Positions 1-8,613 of a stretch of 64,000 bases of DNA are shown here, piece after piece. The DNA is from Rhodospirillaceae bacterium (GTDB lineage Bacteria > Pseudomonadota > Alphaproteobacteria > Rhodospirillales > Rhodospirillaceae): assembly GCA_947476925.1 (NCBI GenBank), contig CANJSF010000014.1, positions 42,311 through 106,310 on the forward strand. The letters are read 5' to 3'. The notes under the pieces are model-generated. The model ran no database searches and was not told the origin of the DNA. It saw only the letters and a program-made list of their open reading frames with translations. Position 1 is the first letter of the stretch. Every line of letters begins with the position of its first letter. The position numbers and the translations under genes were made by a program.

Positions 1-1
1 T

Positions 2-385
2 GATACGATTGACGAAATGGTCGCCGAGGCTGATCGCATCGCTTCCGAGCACGTTGAAGTGCTGACGGCCAATCCGCGGTATTTCCTGGAAAAGTTGTCT
101 AATTACGGGGGACTGTTTTTGGGTAAGGAAACCAATGTCGCTTACGGCGATAAGGTGATTGGCACCAACCACACACTGCCCACCAATGGCGCAGCGCGCT
201 ACACGGGTGGTTTGTGGGTCGGTAAGTTTATGAAAACCTGCACCTACCAAGAAGTCACGCCCGAAGCCACGGCGATGGTTGGCGAGTATTGTTCGCGGTT
301 GTGCGCCATTGAAAATTTCTGGGGCCACAAAGAGCAGGCCGACCTGCGCGTGCGTCGCTATGGCAATGCCAAAGCTGCGGAGTAG
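2..385 (+). CDS. Histidinol dehydrogenase-family protein, C-terminal part (5' end outside window)
   Basis: Only the last ~127 codons are present; the frame is open to the left edge, so the gene starts upstream of the window. The visible part carries the C-terminal signature of the HisD fold: [18 protein letters not shown], with the conserved His and Asn, followed by the FMKT strand. HisD-family enzymes oxidise a primary or secondary alcohol with NAD. True hisD sits in histidine operons, but here the next two genes encode a 3-hydroxyacyl-CoA dehydrogenase-like enzyme and an SDR. I therefore infer a catabolic member, such as the sulfopropanediol or sugar-acid dehydrogenase relatives, rather than histidine biosynthesis. 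The substrate cannot be told from this fragment. Confidence 0.85.
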   Translation, partial: DTIDEMVAEADRIASEHVEVLTANPRYFLEKLSNYGGLFLGKETNVAYGDKVIGTNHTLPTNGAARYTGGLWVGKFMKTCTYQEVTPEATAMVGEYCSRLCAIENFWGHKEQADLRVRRYGNAKAAE

Positions 386-394
386 CATTTCACC

Positions 395-1351
395 ATGACG
401 GTGGAGAAAGTTGGTGTCGCCGTCGTTGGTGCGGGTTTAGTGGGGGCCGGCTGGGCCGTCGTGTTCGCCCGTGCTGGCCACCCCGTTCGTATTTATGATG
501 AGGTCGCATCCGTGCGCGACGGCGTGATGGCGCTGATCGCGGCCAATGTGCGCGACCTAAAAAAGTTCGACCTGATAAACGAAAATCCTGACGTCGTTTT
601 GGCGCGCATCGCAATTTGCACTTCGCTTGCGGACGCGGTCGCTGATGTCGGTTACGTGCAAGAGTCGGTATTTGAGACGGTCGCTGTCAAAACGAAAATA
701 TATGCGGCGCTCGACAGCTGTGTGCCTGCCGGCGTGCCGATCGGCAGCTCGTCGTCGGGTATTCCGGCTTCGGCATTTACAGAGCTTTGCGCCACACGCG
801 AACGCATGTTGATTGCTCATCCTGTCAACCCTCCGTACCTGGTGCCGTTGGTTGAGCTTGTCCCGGCGCCCTGGACCGATCCGAAGCAAGTTGATGCTGT
901 CTTTGCGTTAATGACTGCGGTCGGCCAAGCGCCCGTTCGCATCCGTCACGAAGTTGAGGGATTTGTGCTCAATCGCCTGCAAGGCGCGTTGCTTAACGAG
1001 GCCTGGGCATTGTTCGAGGAGGGCGCGGCGAGCGCCGAGGATATCGACAAAACAATATCGGTAGGTTTGGGCCTTCGATGGTCGTTCATGGGCCCCTTCG
1101 AGACCATTGACTTGAATGCCCCGGCCGGTGTCGCCGATTATGCCAAGCGCTTAGGCCCGCTGTACCATTCCGTCGCTCAATCGCGCACGTTGCCTAAGGC
1201 GTGGAGCGCTGACTTGATTGCCAAAGTTGAAGGCGAGCGGCGCGAGAAGTTATCGGCCGCTGATCTCGACCAGCGCCGCGCGTGGCGAGATCGGCGCCTC
1301 ATGGCGCTGGCCGCTCACAAGAAGAAAGCGACGAAGGAATTGGGATCATGA
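395..1351 (+). CDS. 3-hydroxyacyl-CoA dehydrogenase-family protein (lambda-crystallin / L-gulonate or carnitine dehydrogenase type)
   Basis: A 318-residue NAD-dependent 3-hydroxyacid dehydrogenase. The Rossmann glycine motif GAGLVGAGWA lies near residues 12-21. The conserved HPVNPPYLVPLVELVP segment of the lambda-crystallin branch is near residues 142-157, followed by the C-terminal dimerisation domain (EGFVLNRLQGALLNEA). The length fits the short single-domain family rather than the fused FadB type. Relatives oxidise L-gulonate, L-carnitine or 3-hydroxybutyryl-CoA. It starts 10 bp after the HisD-like gene and overlaps the next gene by 4 bp (ATGA), so the three genes form an operon. Context suggests oxidation of a hydroxy acid; the exact substrate is unknown. 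Confidence 0.85.
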   Translation: MTVEKVGVAVVGAGLVGAGWAVVFARAGHPVRIYDEVASVRDGVMALIAANVRDLKKFDLINENPDVVLARIAICTSLADAVADVGYVQESVFETVAVKTKIYAALDSCVPAGVPIGSSSSGIPASAFTELCATRERMLIAHPVNPPYLVPLVELVPAPWTDPKQVDAVFALMTAVGQAPVRIRHEVEGFVLNRLQGALLNEAWALFEEGAASAEDIDKTISVGLGLRWSFMGPFETIDLNAPAGVADYAKRLGPLYHSVAQSRTLPKAWSADLIAKVEGERREKLSAADLDQRRAWRDRRLMALAAHKKKATKELGS

Positions 1352-2115
1352 GTGCCGAAAAAATTGCCATGCTTTTCGATCTGTCGGGGCAGCGTGCTCT
1401 CATTACCGGTGCTTCGAAAGGCCTGGGGCTCGCCTGCGCGGAAATGTTAGCTGACGCGGGCGCAGAGGTCGTGCTCGTGGGTCGCGGTGCGGCAGAGTTA
1501 AACAATGCTGTGGGCGCTATTATCGCGCGCGGCGGCAAAGCCAGTGCCGCGGCTTGCGACGTCACCAACATCGACGACGTGAACACCATGATCGCGGGCT
1601 TACCTGATATTCATATTCTTGTGAATAATGCTGGCACGAACATGCCCGAACCATTTGTTGATGTGAGCGAGGCGCACTACGACGCTGTTTTTAACATCAA
1701 TGTCCGTGCAGCGTTTTTTGTCGCGCAAGGCATCGCAGCGCAAATGATCAAGCGAAAGCTCAAAGGCAGCATTATCAATATGTCTTCTCAAATGGGGCAT
1801 GTCGGTTCACCGAACCGAACCGTCTATTGCGCCTCGAAGCACGCACTTGAGGGACTGACCAAAGCCATGGCGTTGGAATTGGCACCCCATGGCATTCGTG
1901 TGAATACCGTAGCGCCCACGTTTATTGAAACGCCAATGACAAAGCCGATGTTAGATAAGCCTGAGTTCAAAAAGTTTGTGCTTGAGCGGATCCCCATGGG
2001 ACACATGGGTGAGCTGGAGGATGTGGCTGCCGCTGTGCTTTACTTGGCCGCGCCTGCCTCTGCGTTGGTGACCGGCACCAGTTTGAAAGTTGATGGCGGC
2101 TGGACGGCGCAATAG
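1348..2115 (+). CDS. SDR-family NAD(P)-dependent oxidoreductase
   Basis: A classical short-chain dehydrogenase of 255 residues, starting at the ATG inside the 4-bp ATGA overlap with the preceding gene. An upstream in-frame ATG at 1282 would give an unconserved extension and is rejected. It shows the cofactor motif TGASKGLGLA, the structural motif NNAG, a catalytic serine in NMSSQMGH and the YCASK (YxxxK) active site. It resembles gluconate 5-dehydrogenase and 3-ketoacyl reductase-type SDRs. It probably acts on the same sugar-acid or hydroxy-acid pathway as the two upstream dehydrogenases. It ends the operon; the convergent yqgE starts 9 bp away. Confidence 0.88.
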   Translation: MSAEKIAMLFDLSGQRALITGASKGLGLACAEMLADAGAEVVLVGRGAAELNNAVGAIIARGGKASAAACDVTNIDDVNTMIAGLPDIHILVNNAGTNMPEPFVDVSEAHYDAVFNINVRAAFFVAQGIAAQMIKRKLKGSIINMSSQMGHVGSPNRTVYCASKHALEGLTKAMALELAPHGIRVNTVAPTFIETPMTKPMLDKPEFKKFVLERIPMGHMGELEDVAAAVLYLAAPASALVTGTSLKVDGGWTAQ

Positions 2116-2123
2116 CGCTAGTC

Positions 2124-2705
2124 CTACGCGTGCCCCGCAACGCCCGAGAGCAACGCTGGGCTGACGCCGATTTTGGCAAGCACGCGTTCCCATTTTTTGT
2201 CGAAGTCTTCCGAGAATAAAAGCTCATCATCGCCGGGAATGTTCAACCAGGCATTTTGCTTAATCTCGTCATCCAACTGGCCGCTGCCCCAGCCCGAGTA
2301 TCCCAGCGCCATGAGGCTTCGTTGCGGGCCTTGGCCCGATGCAATCGCGCGTAAAATGTCGGTCGTCGCACTCAGACAAATCTCGGAATTGACCTTCAGC
2401 GTGCCGTCGCGCTCGTAGTCGGCTGAATGCAGCACAAAGCCGCGCGCAGTTTCCACCGGCCCGCCGCGATGGATTTGAATTTGCTCGCAGGGTGTCTTGG
2501 GTTCGATGCCCAGCTGGCTTAGGATTTCGGGCAACTTGATGTCTTTTAACGGCTTGTTGACGATCAAACCCATGGCGCCCTCTGCCGAATGCGCGCAGAT
2601 GTAGATAACACTGCGCTCGAAGCGCGGATCGGACATGGCCGGCATGGCGGCTAAGAACTGACCAACCAAATATCCCGAATCCATCAACTTTTTCGAAGCT
2701 GTCAT
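2124..2705 (-). CDS. YqgE/AlgH family protein (UPF0301)
   Basis: A 193-residue cytosolic protein of the YqgE/AlgH family. Visible hallmarks are the N-terminal GYLVGQFLAAMPAMSDPRF, the central HSAEGAMGLIVNKPL and the C-terminal LGYSGWGSGQLDDEI. The N-terminal hallmark supports the start at 2705, although a few residues precede it. Family members are widespread in proteobacteria; AlgH has been linked to alginate regulation in Pseudomonas, but no biochemical function is firmly established. It is transcribed divergently from the peroxiredoxin gene, with 65 bp between them. Confidence 0.9.
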   Translation of the reverse strand: MTASKKLMDSGYLVGQFLAAMPAMSDPRFERSVIYICAHSAEGAMGLIVNKPLKDIKLPEILSQLGIEPKTPCEQIQIHRGGPVETARGFVLHSADYERDGTLKVNSEICLSATTDILRAIASGQGPQRSLMALGYSGWGSGQLDDEIKQNAWLNIPGDDELLFSEDFDKKWERVLAKIGVSPALLSGVAGHA

Positions 2706-2770
2706 ATTTAAAAAATGAGCCTATCTTTGTTTCAACGCAAGTCTTGACATCATGATTCACGGAGCATGCC

Positions 2771-3253
2771 ATGACCCTTAAAGTTGGTGACGCACTGCCT
2801 GATGTGGTGCTGAAAGCCATGGGCGATGCGGGGCCAAAAGATATCGCCATCAAAGATCTATGCAACTCGGGAACGACGGTGATCTTCGCGCTTCCAGGGG
2901 CTTACACGCCTCAATGCTCGGCACGCCACCTGCCGGGGTTTTTGGAACATGCCGCTGATTTCAATGCAAAGGGCGTTGATCGCATCGCATGTTTGTCGGT
3001 TAACGATGTATTCGTTATGGACGCTTGGGCCAAGCACAATCATGTCGATGGCAAAGTGCTGATGCTGGCCGACGGCAATGCCGAATTTACCCGCTTAGCC
3101 GGGCTCGCCCTAGATGCTCGCGGCTTTGGCATGGGCGTGCGCTCGCAACGCTACGCCATGGTCATTAAGAACGGCACCGTCACCCAAATTTTTGTTGAAG
3201 AGCCAGGAGCCTTCGAAGTGTCCGCCGCCGCGCATGTGTTGAGCAAGCTGTAG
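2771..3253 (+). CDS. Peroxiredoxin (Prx5 / AhpC-TSA type)
   Basis: A 160-residue thiol peroxidase that reduces H2O2 or organic peroxides in the cytosol. The peroxidatic cysteine is Cys49 in LPGAYTPQCSARHLPGF. Prx5-family enzymes usually have PTCS, so the Gln before the Cys is a mild variant. A conserved Arg (GVRSQRYAMVI) and the late FVEEPGAFEVS segment also match Prx5 proteins. A second Cys near residue 74 could act as a resolving thiol, as in atypical 2-Cys enzymes; this is inference. The gene is convergent with rnhA, and the adjoining ispH-thrB-rnhA order is common in alphaproteobacteria. Confidence 0.9.
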   Translation: MTLKVGDALPDVVLKAMGDAGPKDIAIKDLCNSGTTVIFALPGAYTPQCSARHLPGFLEHAADFNAKGVDRIACLSVNDVFVMDAWAKHNHVDGKVLMLADGNAEFTRLAGLALDARGFGMGVRSQRYAMVIKNGTVTQIFVEEPGAFEVSAAAHVLSKL

Positions 3254-3270
3254 CCGTCGCAGATTAACGC

Positions 3271-3729
3271 TTACCGAAACTGCTCTGCTGCAGTGCGGGC
3301 CAGCACGTCGCAGCGTTCATTTTCGACGTGCCCATCGTGACCGCGCACCCAAAGCCACGAAATATTATGCGGCGCACATAAGGCATCGAGTTCCTGCCAC
3401 AAATCGACATTCTTGACGGGCTTCTTGTCCGCGGTGCGCCAGTTCTTGCGTTTCCAGCCGCTAATCCATTCGGTCATGCCTTTCAGCACGTATTGGCTAT
3501 CGGTGGCGATCACCACTTTGCAGGGTCGCGACAGGGCACGCAGGCCCTCAATCACGCCCTTCATTTCCATCCGGTTGTTGGTCGTGTCGGGCTCGCCGCC
3601 GATCAATTCACGTTCGCTGCCCTTGTAGCGCAAAATGGCCGCCCAACCACCGGGGCCGGGGTTGCCCAAACAAGCGCCATCGGTAAACAACTCGACTGGC
3701 TCCGTGTCGCTCGAATCAGGGGAGCCCAT
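3271..3729 (-). CDS. rnhA: Ribonuclease HI
   Basis: A 152-residue RNase HI, which cuts the RNA strand of RNA-DNA hybrids. The acidic catalytic residues are visible in order: [13 protein letters not shown] (Asp17), [15 protein letters not shown] (Glu), ATDSQYV (Asp) and the C-terminal [15 protein letters not shown] with the late His and Asp. The length is normal. It is the last gene of an ispH-thrB-rnhA series and overlaps the end of thrB by 14 bp, so translation is probably coupled. Confidence 0.96.
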   Translation of the reverse strand: MGSPDSSDTEPVELFTDGACLGNPGPGGWAAILRYKGSERELIGGEPDTTNNRMEMKGVIEGLRALSRPCKVVIATDSQYVLKGMTEWISGWKRKNWRTADKKPVKNVDLWQELDALCAPHNISWLWVRGHDGHVENERCDVLARTAAEQFR

Positions 3730-4678
3730 AAGCAGAACTTCCCGTCACGCCGCGATGAAACTTAAGTTTGCGCAAATATTCCCGCGGGTCCTTGGGTTTG
3801 ACGAGTGCGCCGGCGGGCGTGTTGACCCAGTCATACAGCCGGGTCAGCAAAAAACGTAGCGCCCCACCGCGCGCTAAAATTGGCAAAGCTTGTTTCTCGC
3901 CCAACTCGAGGGGTCGCACGCTTTCGTAGCCAGCAAATAAACGGCTGGCCTTGGTCACGTTCAGCGCGCCATCACTCTCGAAGCACCACGCGTTCATGCA
4001 AATGGCCACGTCGTACGCTAGAAAATCCGTACACGCGAAATAGAAATCGATCAGGCCTGAGCACTTATCGCCCATGAAAAACACATTGTCAGGAAACAGG
4101 TCGGCATGAATGACGCCGCTCGGAAGTGTCTGCGGCCATGTTTTGGCAAGGTCGGCGAGTTCCCCACGTATCAAGCCGTGCAAATCTTGCTCAACACTCT
4201 CGGCGGTATTGCCAACTTTCTCAAAAAGCTCTTGCCACCCCGCCAATGACAAACTGTTTTTACGAGAGTGCGGAAACGACCGACCGGCAACATGAAGGTC
4301 CGCTAAAGCTTTGCCCAACTCGAAGCAATGCCACGCTTCGATACGCCGCGGAGACATTCCGTTCAGGAAGGTAATAATTGCTGCCGGCCGCCCGCACAAA
4401 GTGCGCAATATTTGGCCATCTTTGGCGTGAATCGGCACCGGACACTTCACACCCGTGCGGGCCAAATGTTCCATGAGGCCGATGAAAAACGGCAAGTCTG
4501 CGGGGTTCACCCTTCGTTCATAAAGCGTGAGGAAGTAGGGGCCGGTCGCTGTTTGCAGCAAGTAGTTGGAATTTTCCACGCCCTCGGCAATGCCCTTATA
4601 GCCTACGACTTCACCTAAGTCGTAATCGCTCATAAAGGTTTTCAGTTCTTCGTCGGAAACGTCGGTGTAAACGGCCAT
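3716..4678 (-). CDS. thrB: Homoserine kinase, APH-like type (ThrB)
   Basis: A 320-residue homoserine kinase of the aminoglycoside-phosphotransferase-like family found in alphaproteobacteria and pseudomonads. It is unrelated to the GHMP-type ThrB of E. coli. It phosphorylates homoserine in threonine synthesis. It begins with the family N-terminus ([16 protein letters not shown]) and contains the substrate loop GVENSNYLL. The APH catalytic loop is [11 protein letters not shown], and the metal-binding [13 protein letters not shown] follows. The gene lies 25 bp after ispH, and its 3' end overlaps rnhA. Confidence 0.95.
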   Translation of the reverse strand: MAVYTDVSDEELKTFMSDYDLGEVVGYKGIAEGVENSNYLLQTATGPYFLTLYERRVNPADLPFFIGLMEHLARTGVKCPVPIHAKDGQILRTLCGRPAAIITFLNGMSPRRIEAWHCFELGKALADLHVAGRSFPHSRKNSLSLAGWQELFEKVGNTAESVEQDLHGLIRGELADLAKTWPQTLPSGVIHADLFPDNVFFMGDKCSGLIDFYFACTDFLAYDVAICMNAWCFESDGALNVTKASRLFAGYESVRPLELGEKQALPILARGGALRFLLTRLYDWVNTPAGALVKPKDPREYLRKLKFHRGVTGSSAYGLP

Positions 4679-4703
4679 GTGTGATTTTTATGTGGTGTGA
4701 TCG

Positions 4704-5657
4704 TTAAGAATGCAGCACGCGCGGCAAGCTGAACTTCACAGTTTCTTCTGTGACTGTCACTTGCTCAACTGTCACCTCAAATCGTTGTCTCGCCATCGCG
4801 ATCACATCGTCGACCAAAACTTCAGGTGCCGATGCGCCAGCCGTCAGGCCTAACACTGAGCCGGGTTTGATGCGATCCCAAGGAATCATTGAAGCTTGTT
4901 CCACCAACTGCGCAAAGCCACAGCCCGAGCGCTGTGCCACTTCAACCAAGCGGTTAGAGTTCGACGACGTCGGCGCGCCAATGACGATAAATACGTCGCA
5001 ACGCGTCGCAATTGCCTTCGCTGCGCTTTGGCGGTTCGTTGTGGCGTAGCAAATGTCTTCTTTGCGTGGCGGCGCAATCTCGGGAAAACGTTTCTGCAAT
5101 GCGGCAATAATCTCGGCTGTGTCGTCTACCGACAGGGTGGTTTGTGTCACATAGGCCAGTTTTTTGCCGGTTGGGGGCGCGGCTTTTTGCACGTCCGCAA
5201 CCGTTTCGATCAGTGTCATGGTGCCCGGCGCAACCTGGCCCATGGTGCCGATAACCTCGGGGTGGTTGGTGTGCCCGATCAGAAAGATATGCCGATCTTC
5301 GCGCGCATGGCGCTCGGCTTCGACATGCACTTTGCTGACCAGAGGACAGGTGGCATCAACATAGGTGAGTTTGCGCGCCTGGGCTTCGGCCGGTACCGAC
5401 TTTGGAACCCCATGGGCTGAGAAGATTACGGGCACGCCGTCCGGTACGTCGCTGATTTCATCGACGAAAACGGCGCCTTTGGCTTTGAGGGAGTCGACAA
5501 CATGATGATTGTGGACAATCTCGTGGCGCACATAGACTGGCGCGCCGTATTTTTCTAAAGCCCTTTCGACCACTAGTATGGCCCGGTCAACGCCTGCACA
5601 AAACCCGCGCGGCGCGGCTAGAAGGATCTTCAAGGGGGGCAAGTGTGGGGCGTTCAA
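4704..5657 (-). CDS. ispH: 4-hydroxy-3-methylbut-2-enyl diphosphate reductase
   Basis: A 317-residue iron-sulfur enzyme that performs the last step of the MEP isoprenoid pathway, producing IPP and DMAPP from HMBPP. The three cluster cysteines are in [13 protein letters not shown] (Cys20), [12 protein letters not shown] and [13 protein letters not shown]. The conserved histidines ([10 protein letters not shown] and [15 protein letters not shown]) and the [11 protein letters not shown] motif are present. It is the first gene of ispH-thrB-rnhA. The 171 bp upstream, up to the CDGSH gene on the other strand, hold the divergent promoters. Confidence 0.97.
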   Translation of the reverse strand: MNAPHLPPLKILLAAPRGFCAGVDRAILVVERALEKYGAPVYVRHEIVHNHHVVDSLKAKGAVFVDEISDVPDGVPVIFSAHGVPKSVPAEAQARKLTYVDATCPLVSKVHVEAERHAREDRHIFLIGHTNHPEVIGTMGQVAPGTMTLIETVADVQKAAPPTGKKLAYVTQTTLSVDDTAEIIAALQKRFPEIAPPRKEDICYATTNRQSAAKAIATRCDVFIVIGAPTSSNSNRLVEVAQRSGCGFAQLVEQASMIPWDRIKPGSVLGLTAGASAPEVLVDDVIAMARQRFEVTVEQVTVTEETVKFSLPRVLHS

Positions 5658-5828
5658 GGGGGGTCTATTTCAGCCTTATTTTCAGGCAGTTTAGGTGCTA
5701 AGAGACGGCTTGAAAACGCGCTAGTGTGCGGATTCCAAACTTCGTAAGATCATGCGGCAGGCATAGCAAATCTGCTCTGGCGCTGAAAGCTACCGAAGTT
5801 CATCACGACCCCCACAAAGGATTGCCGT

Positions 5829-6083
5829 ATGTCAGACCCGACTCCAGCCGCCCCCATTGTTGCCCAGAAAGCGCCATACGGCGTTGATGTTGAGGCGGGC
5901 AAGACCTACTACTGGTGCACCTGCGGGCGCAGCACCAAACAACCGTTTTGTGATGGCTCGCACAAAGGCACGGGGCTTGCACCTATGGCCTATGCGGCCG
6001 AGCAGGCGGGCAAGCTGTGGTTTTGCGGCTGTAAGGCGACCACAAAATCGCCGCTGTGCGACGGAAGTCACAAAAACCTTTAG
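5829..6083 (+). CDS. Double-CDGSH iron-sulfur domain protein
   Basis: An 84-residue protein with two zf-CDGSH motifs: YWCTCGRSTKQPFCDGSH near residues 28-45, and WFCGCKATTKSPLCDGSH near residues 64-81. Each gives the C-x-C...C...H ligand set of a mitoNEET-type [2Fe-2S] cluster, so two clusters per chain are expected, as in the MINER2/CISD3 class. There is no membrane anchor, unlike mitoNEET. Roles proposed for the family are redox sensing and cluster transfer; nothing here defines a partner. A short gap separates it from the lipoprotein gene downstream. Confidence 0.93.
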   Translation: MSDPTPAAPIVAQKAPYGVDVEAGKTYYWCTCGRSTKQPFCDGSHKGTGLAPMAYAAEQAGKLWFCGCKATTKSPLCDGSHKNL

Positions 6084-6120
6084 TTTGTTTAAGTTTCCAG
6101 CCCTCGGTCTTTGCACAGTC

Positions 6121-6654
6121 ATGGCACGTTTTTCGATTGGTCGTACCTCCGCTGCATTCGCCCTCGCGGCACTGGCCCTATCGGGCTGCGTCAACAATCA
6201 GCTTCCACCCTGCCCACCGGTTCGCATCGACAACACAACGGCGCGTTTAATTCAGTTCAAAGAGGGCGCTGGTCGCGATATATCCGACGTTGAATACCAA
6301 GCTGATATGGTGGCCTACGAGGGCAGCTGTACCTTCTCCGAGAAGGGAGTCGAGGTACAGATGGACCTGGATTTCACGCTGGCCAGCGGCGCGGCGGTAA
6401 AAAAAGGCACACCGCCGATCTATTACTTTGTCGCCGTTCCTCAATTATTTCCGGACACTGTCGGAAAGAGGGTCTTTCAGCTCAAGCATGATGTGCCCTC
6501 AAGCCCTGGCGTGAAGGAAAAAGTGCGCGAAAGCGATATTCGCGTCTTCATTCCCCTAAAGAAAGACGAACCCGCGGCTGCTTACGATGTTTACGTCGGC
6601 TTGCAGCTCACTAAAGAGCAGTTGGATTACAACCGCACCCAGCGCCAGAAATAG
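6121..6654 (+). CDS. Hypothetical exported lipoprotein
   Basis: A 177-residue protein of unknown function. From the ATG at 6121 there is a short basic n-region, a hydrophobic stretch (AAFALAALAL) and the lipobox LSGC, so lipidation at Cys22 and membrane anchoring in the periplasm are likely. The frame is open upstream to 5857, but that part overlaps the CDGSH gene and is not protein-like. The mature part is mostly beta-rich with alternating hydrophobic residues (IYYFVAVPQLF, YDVYVGLQL). I do not recognise the family. Confidence 0.75.
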   Translation: MARFSIGRTSAAFALAALALSGCVNNQLPPCPPVRIDNTTARLIQFKEGAGRDISDVEYQADMVAYEGSCTFSEKGVEVQMDLDFTLASGAAVKKGTPPIYYFVAVPQLFPDTVGKRVFQLKHDVPSSPGVKEKVRESDIRVFIPLKKDEPAAAYDVYVGLQLTKEQLDYNRTQRQK

Positions 6655-6675
6655 CTGGGCTGGGGCCTAACCAAC

Positions 6676-6684
6676 TTATCCACA
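6676..6684 (+). promoter_or_regulatory. Perfect DnaA-box-like 9-mer
   Basis: TTATCCACA, identical to the consensus DnaA box, lies in the gap between the lipoprotein gene and the glycine riboswitch. A single 9-mer can occur by chance; a second copy occurs at 21778. Function is not shown. Confidence 0.3.
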
Positions 6685-6810
6685 TCTTTTCGTGATTGTT
6701 GCGACCTCTGCCGTTGACCCCATAGGCCGAGTTCGCCAAAGTCCGCCACGACCGTGTACCCCATGGAAGAGACCGCTCGTCGACACGACGTCGAAAGATG
6801 TGATGTCGAA

Positions 6811-6995
6811 AGTTGAGCGGCGCCGAAGGAGAAACCGCCCTCGGAAACTCTCAGGCCAAAGGACCGTGGGGTGAGTGGTACTCTGGAAAGCAGGCGATTG
6901 GGTCAGGCCCCAAGCGCCTCACCGAAGATGTAAGCCAGGCGCTGATTCCTGGTGATTCTTTCAGGTTCTCCGACAGAGGGGGGCGCTCAATAGCG
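6811..6995 (+). promoter_or_regulatory. Tandem glycine riboswitch upstream of gcvT
   Basis: Two consecutive glycine aptamers fill most of the gap before gcvT. The first has the core GCGCCGAAGGAGAAA (about 6819-6833) and the conserved CTCTCAGGCCAAAGGACCG (6848-6866). The second has CACCGAAGATGTAAG (6920-6934) and TCTTTCAGGTTCTCCGACAG (6957-6976). They match the RF00504-type consensus and the usual two-aptamer arrangement with a short linker. Glycine riboswitches generally turn on gcv operons when glycine is abundant. After the second aptamer a short hairpin (CTGAG..CTCAG, near 7001-7016) precedes the start without a U-tract. Control at translation is therefore more likely than termination; this is inference. 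Confidence 0.93.
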
Positions 6996-7029
6996 GGACT
7001 CTGAGTCCGATCTCAGAATCACACATTGG

Positions 7030-8205
7030 GTGAACCCTCGATTTTCGGAGCTAACCTTGGCCGATCCCGCCGCCGACCTCAAAACCACACCGCTCAACGC
7101 GCTGCACATTTCATTGGGCGGCAAAATGGTGCCGTTCGCTGGCTACAGTATGCCCGTGCAATATCCCATGGGCGTGCTCAAGGAACACCTCCATACACGC
7201 GCGCAGGCGGGGTTGTTTGACGTCTCGCACATGGGCCAAGCCGAAATCATCGGCGATGATGTGATTGGGGCTATGGAAAGCCTGATCCCCGGGGATCTTC
7301 AAGGGCTGGGTGCCGGGCGTATTCGATATTCCACACTGCTCACCGAGGCGGGTGGCATCATCGATGACTTGATGATCACCAAGCCCGCAGAAGCGGGAGC
7401 TGAAAAGAAACTGTTTCTGATTGTTAACGCGGCCTGCAAAGAAACGGATTTCGACCACATTGTGCGACGCATAGGCGGCCGTGTGAAACTGACGCGATTT
7501 GAAGACCGCGCGTTGTTAGCATTGCAGGGGCCCAGTGCGGCCAGCGTGTTGGCACGCTTTGCGGCCGGCTGCGAGGCTATGGCGTTTATGTCTAGCCGCT
7601 TGGCAACGTTTGCGCTGCCCGGCGGGAAAAATGTCGACGTGCGGCTGTTTCGCTCCGGCTACACCGGCGAGGACGGCTACGAGATCTCGATTCCCGGTGA
7701 TCAGGCCGAGGCTGTTGCCAAGACATTGCTGGCGCAAGCGGAGGTCCAGCCCATCGGGTTGGGTGCGCGCGACTCGCTTCGGCTTGAAGCCGGCTTGTGC
7801 CTCTATGGCAGCGACATCGACACCACCACGACACCGGTGGAAGCCAATTTAAGTTGGATTATCGGCAAGCGTCGAAAACTCGAAGGCGGGTTTCCGGGCG
7901 CAGCCAAGATTATCGAACAGCTCAATACCGGCACGCAAAAAATACGTGTGGGCATTCAGCCCACCGGTAAGGCCCCGGCGCGCGCGCATACGGAAGTTCT
8001 CGACGAGGTTGGCAAAACCATCGGCGAAATTACGAGCGGCGGGTTTGGCCCCAGCGTCAACAAGCCCGTTGCCATGGGTTACGTCGACGCTGCCTTCGCG
8101 ACACCCGGAACAAAAATTCAGTTGGTCGTGCGCGGCCAATCGATGCCAGCCGAAGTCGTGGCGCTGCCTTTCGCGCCGCACCGCTATTTCAAAACAAAAT
8201 CCTAA
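7030..8205 (+). CDS. gcvT: Glycine cleavage system T protein (aminomethyltransferase)
   Basis: Transfers the methylene group from the aminomethyl-lipoyl H protein to tetrahydrofolate. Typical GcvT motifs are present: TPLNALHISLGGKMVPFAGY at the N-terminus, FDVSHMGQ, and the folate-site aspartate in the RYSTLLTEAGGIIDDLM region. RSGYTGEDGYEI and the C-terminal GCV_T_C domain follow. The frame allows a GTG start at 7030 (391 residues). A TTG at 7057 follows GGAG by 6 bp and would give the more usual N-terminus (382 residues); I regard 7057 as at least as likely. It is the first gene of gcvT-H-PA-PB under the glycine riboswitch. Confidence 0.95.
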   Translation: MNPRFSELTLADPAADLKTTPLNALHISLGGKMVPFAGYSMPVQYPMGVLKEHLHTRAQAGLFDVSHMGQAEIIGDDVIGAMESLIPGDLQGLGAGRIRYSTLLTEAGGIIDDLMITKPAEAGAEKKLFLIVNAACKETDFDHIVRRIGGRVKLTRFEDRALLALQGPSAASVLARFAAGCEAMAFMSSRLATFALPGGKNVDVRLFRSGYTGEDGYEISIPGDQAEAVAKTLLAQAEVQPIGLGARDSLRLEAGLCLYGSDIDTTTTPVEANLSWIIGKRRKLEGGFPGAAKIIEQLNTGTQKIRVGIQPTGKAPARAHTEVLDEVGKTIGEITSGGFGPSVNKPVAMGYVDAAFATPGTKIQLVVRGQSMPAEVVALPFAPHRYFKTKS

Positions 8206-8223
8206 GACAGAAGGACAGCTACC

Positions 8224-8601
8224 ATGAGCCAATTGCGTTTTACCAAAGATCACGAATGGGTCCGCGTCGAGGGAACCACCGCTACTGTTGGCATCACCGA
8301 ATTTGCCCAAGGTCAATTAGGTGACATCGTGTTTGTGGAAGTGCCCGCCAAGGGCAAAGCGTTGAGTGCCGGCGGTGAGGCGGCTGTGGTTGAGTCCGTC
8401 AAGGCCGCCAGCGAAGTGTATGCGCCGGTCTCTGGCAGTGTGACGGAAGGCAATGCTGCATTGCCCGATGCGCCCGACACCGTGAACAAAGACCCTCAGG
8501 GAGCTGGTTGGTTTTTCAAAATGACCATCAACAACCCAGCCGAGCTTGATTCGCTGATGGACCAAGCCGCTTACGACAAGTTTGTGGCCGACGCCTCATA
8601 A
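8224..8601 (+). CDS. gcvH: Glycine cleavage system H protein
   Basis: A 125-residue lipoyl carrier that shuttles the aminomethyl group between the P, T and L proteins. The lipoylated lysine is Lys60 in [18 protein letters not shown]. The N-terminal KDHEWV and the [19 protein letters not shown] segment are standard. A ribosome-binding site (AGAAGGACAG) lies just before the ATG. It is 18 bp after gcvT and 12 bp before gcvPA. Confidence 0.98.
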   Translation: MSQLRFTKDHEWVRVEGTTATVGITEFAQGQLGDIVFVEVPAKGKALSAGGEAAVVESVKAASEVYAPVSGSVTEGNAALPDAPDTVNKDPQGAGWFFKMTINNPAELDSLMDQAAYDKFVADAS

Positions 8602-8613
8602 TTGGAGAGTCCT

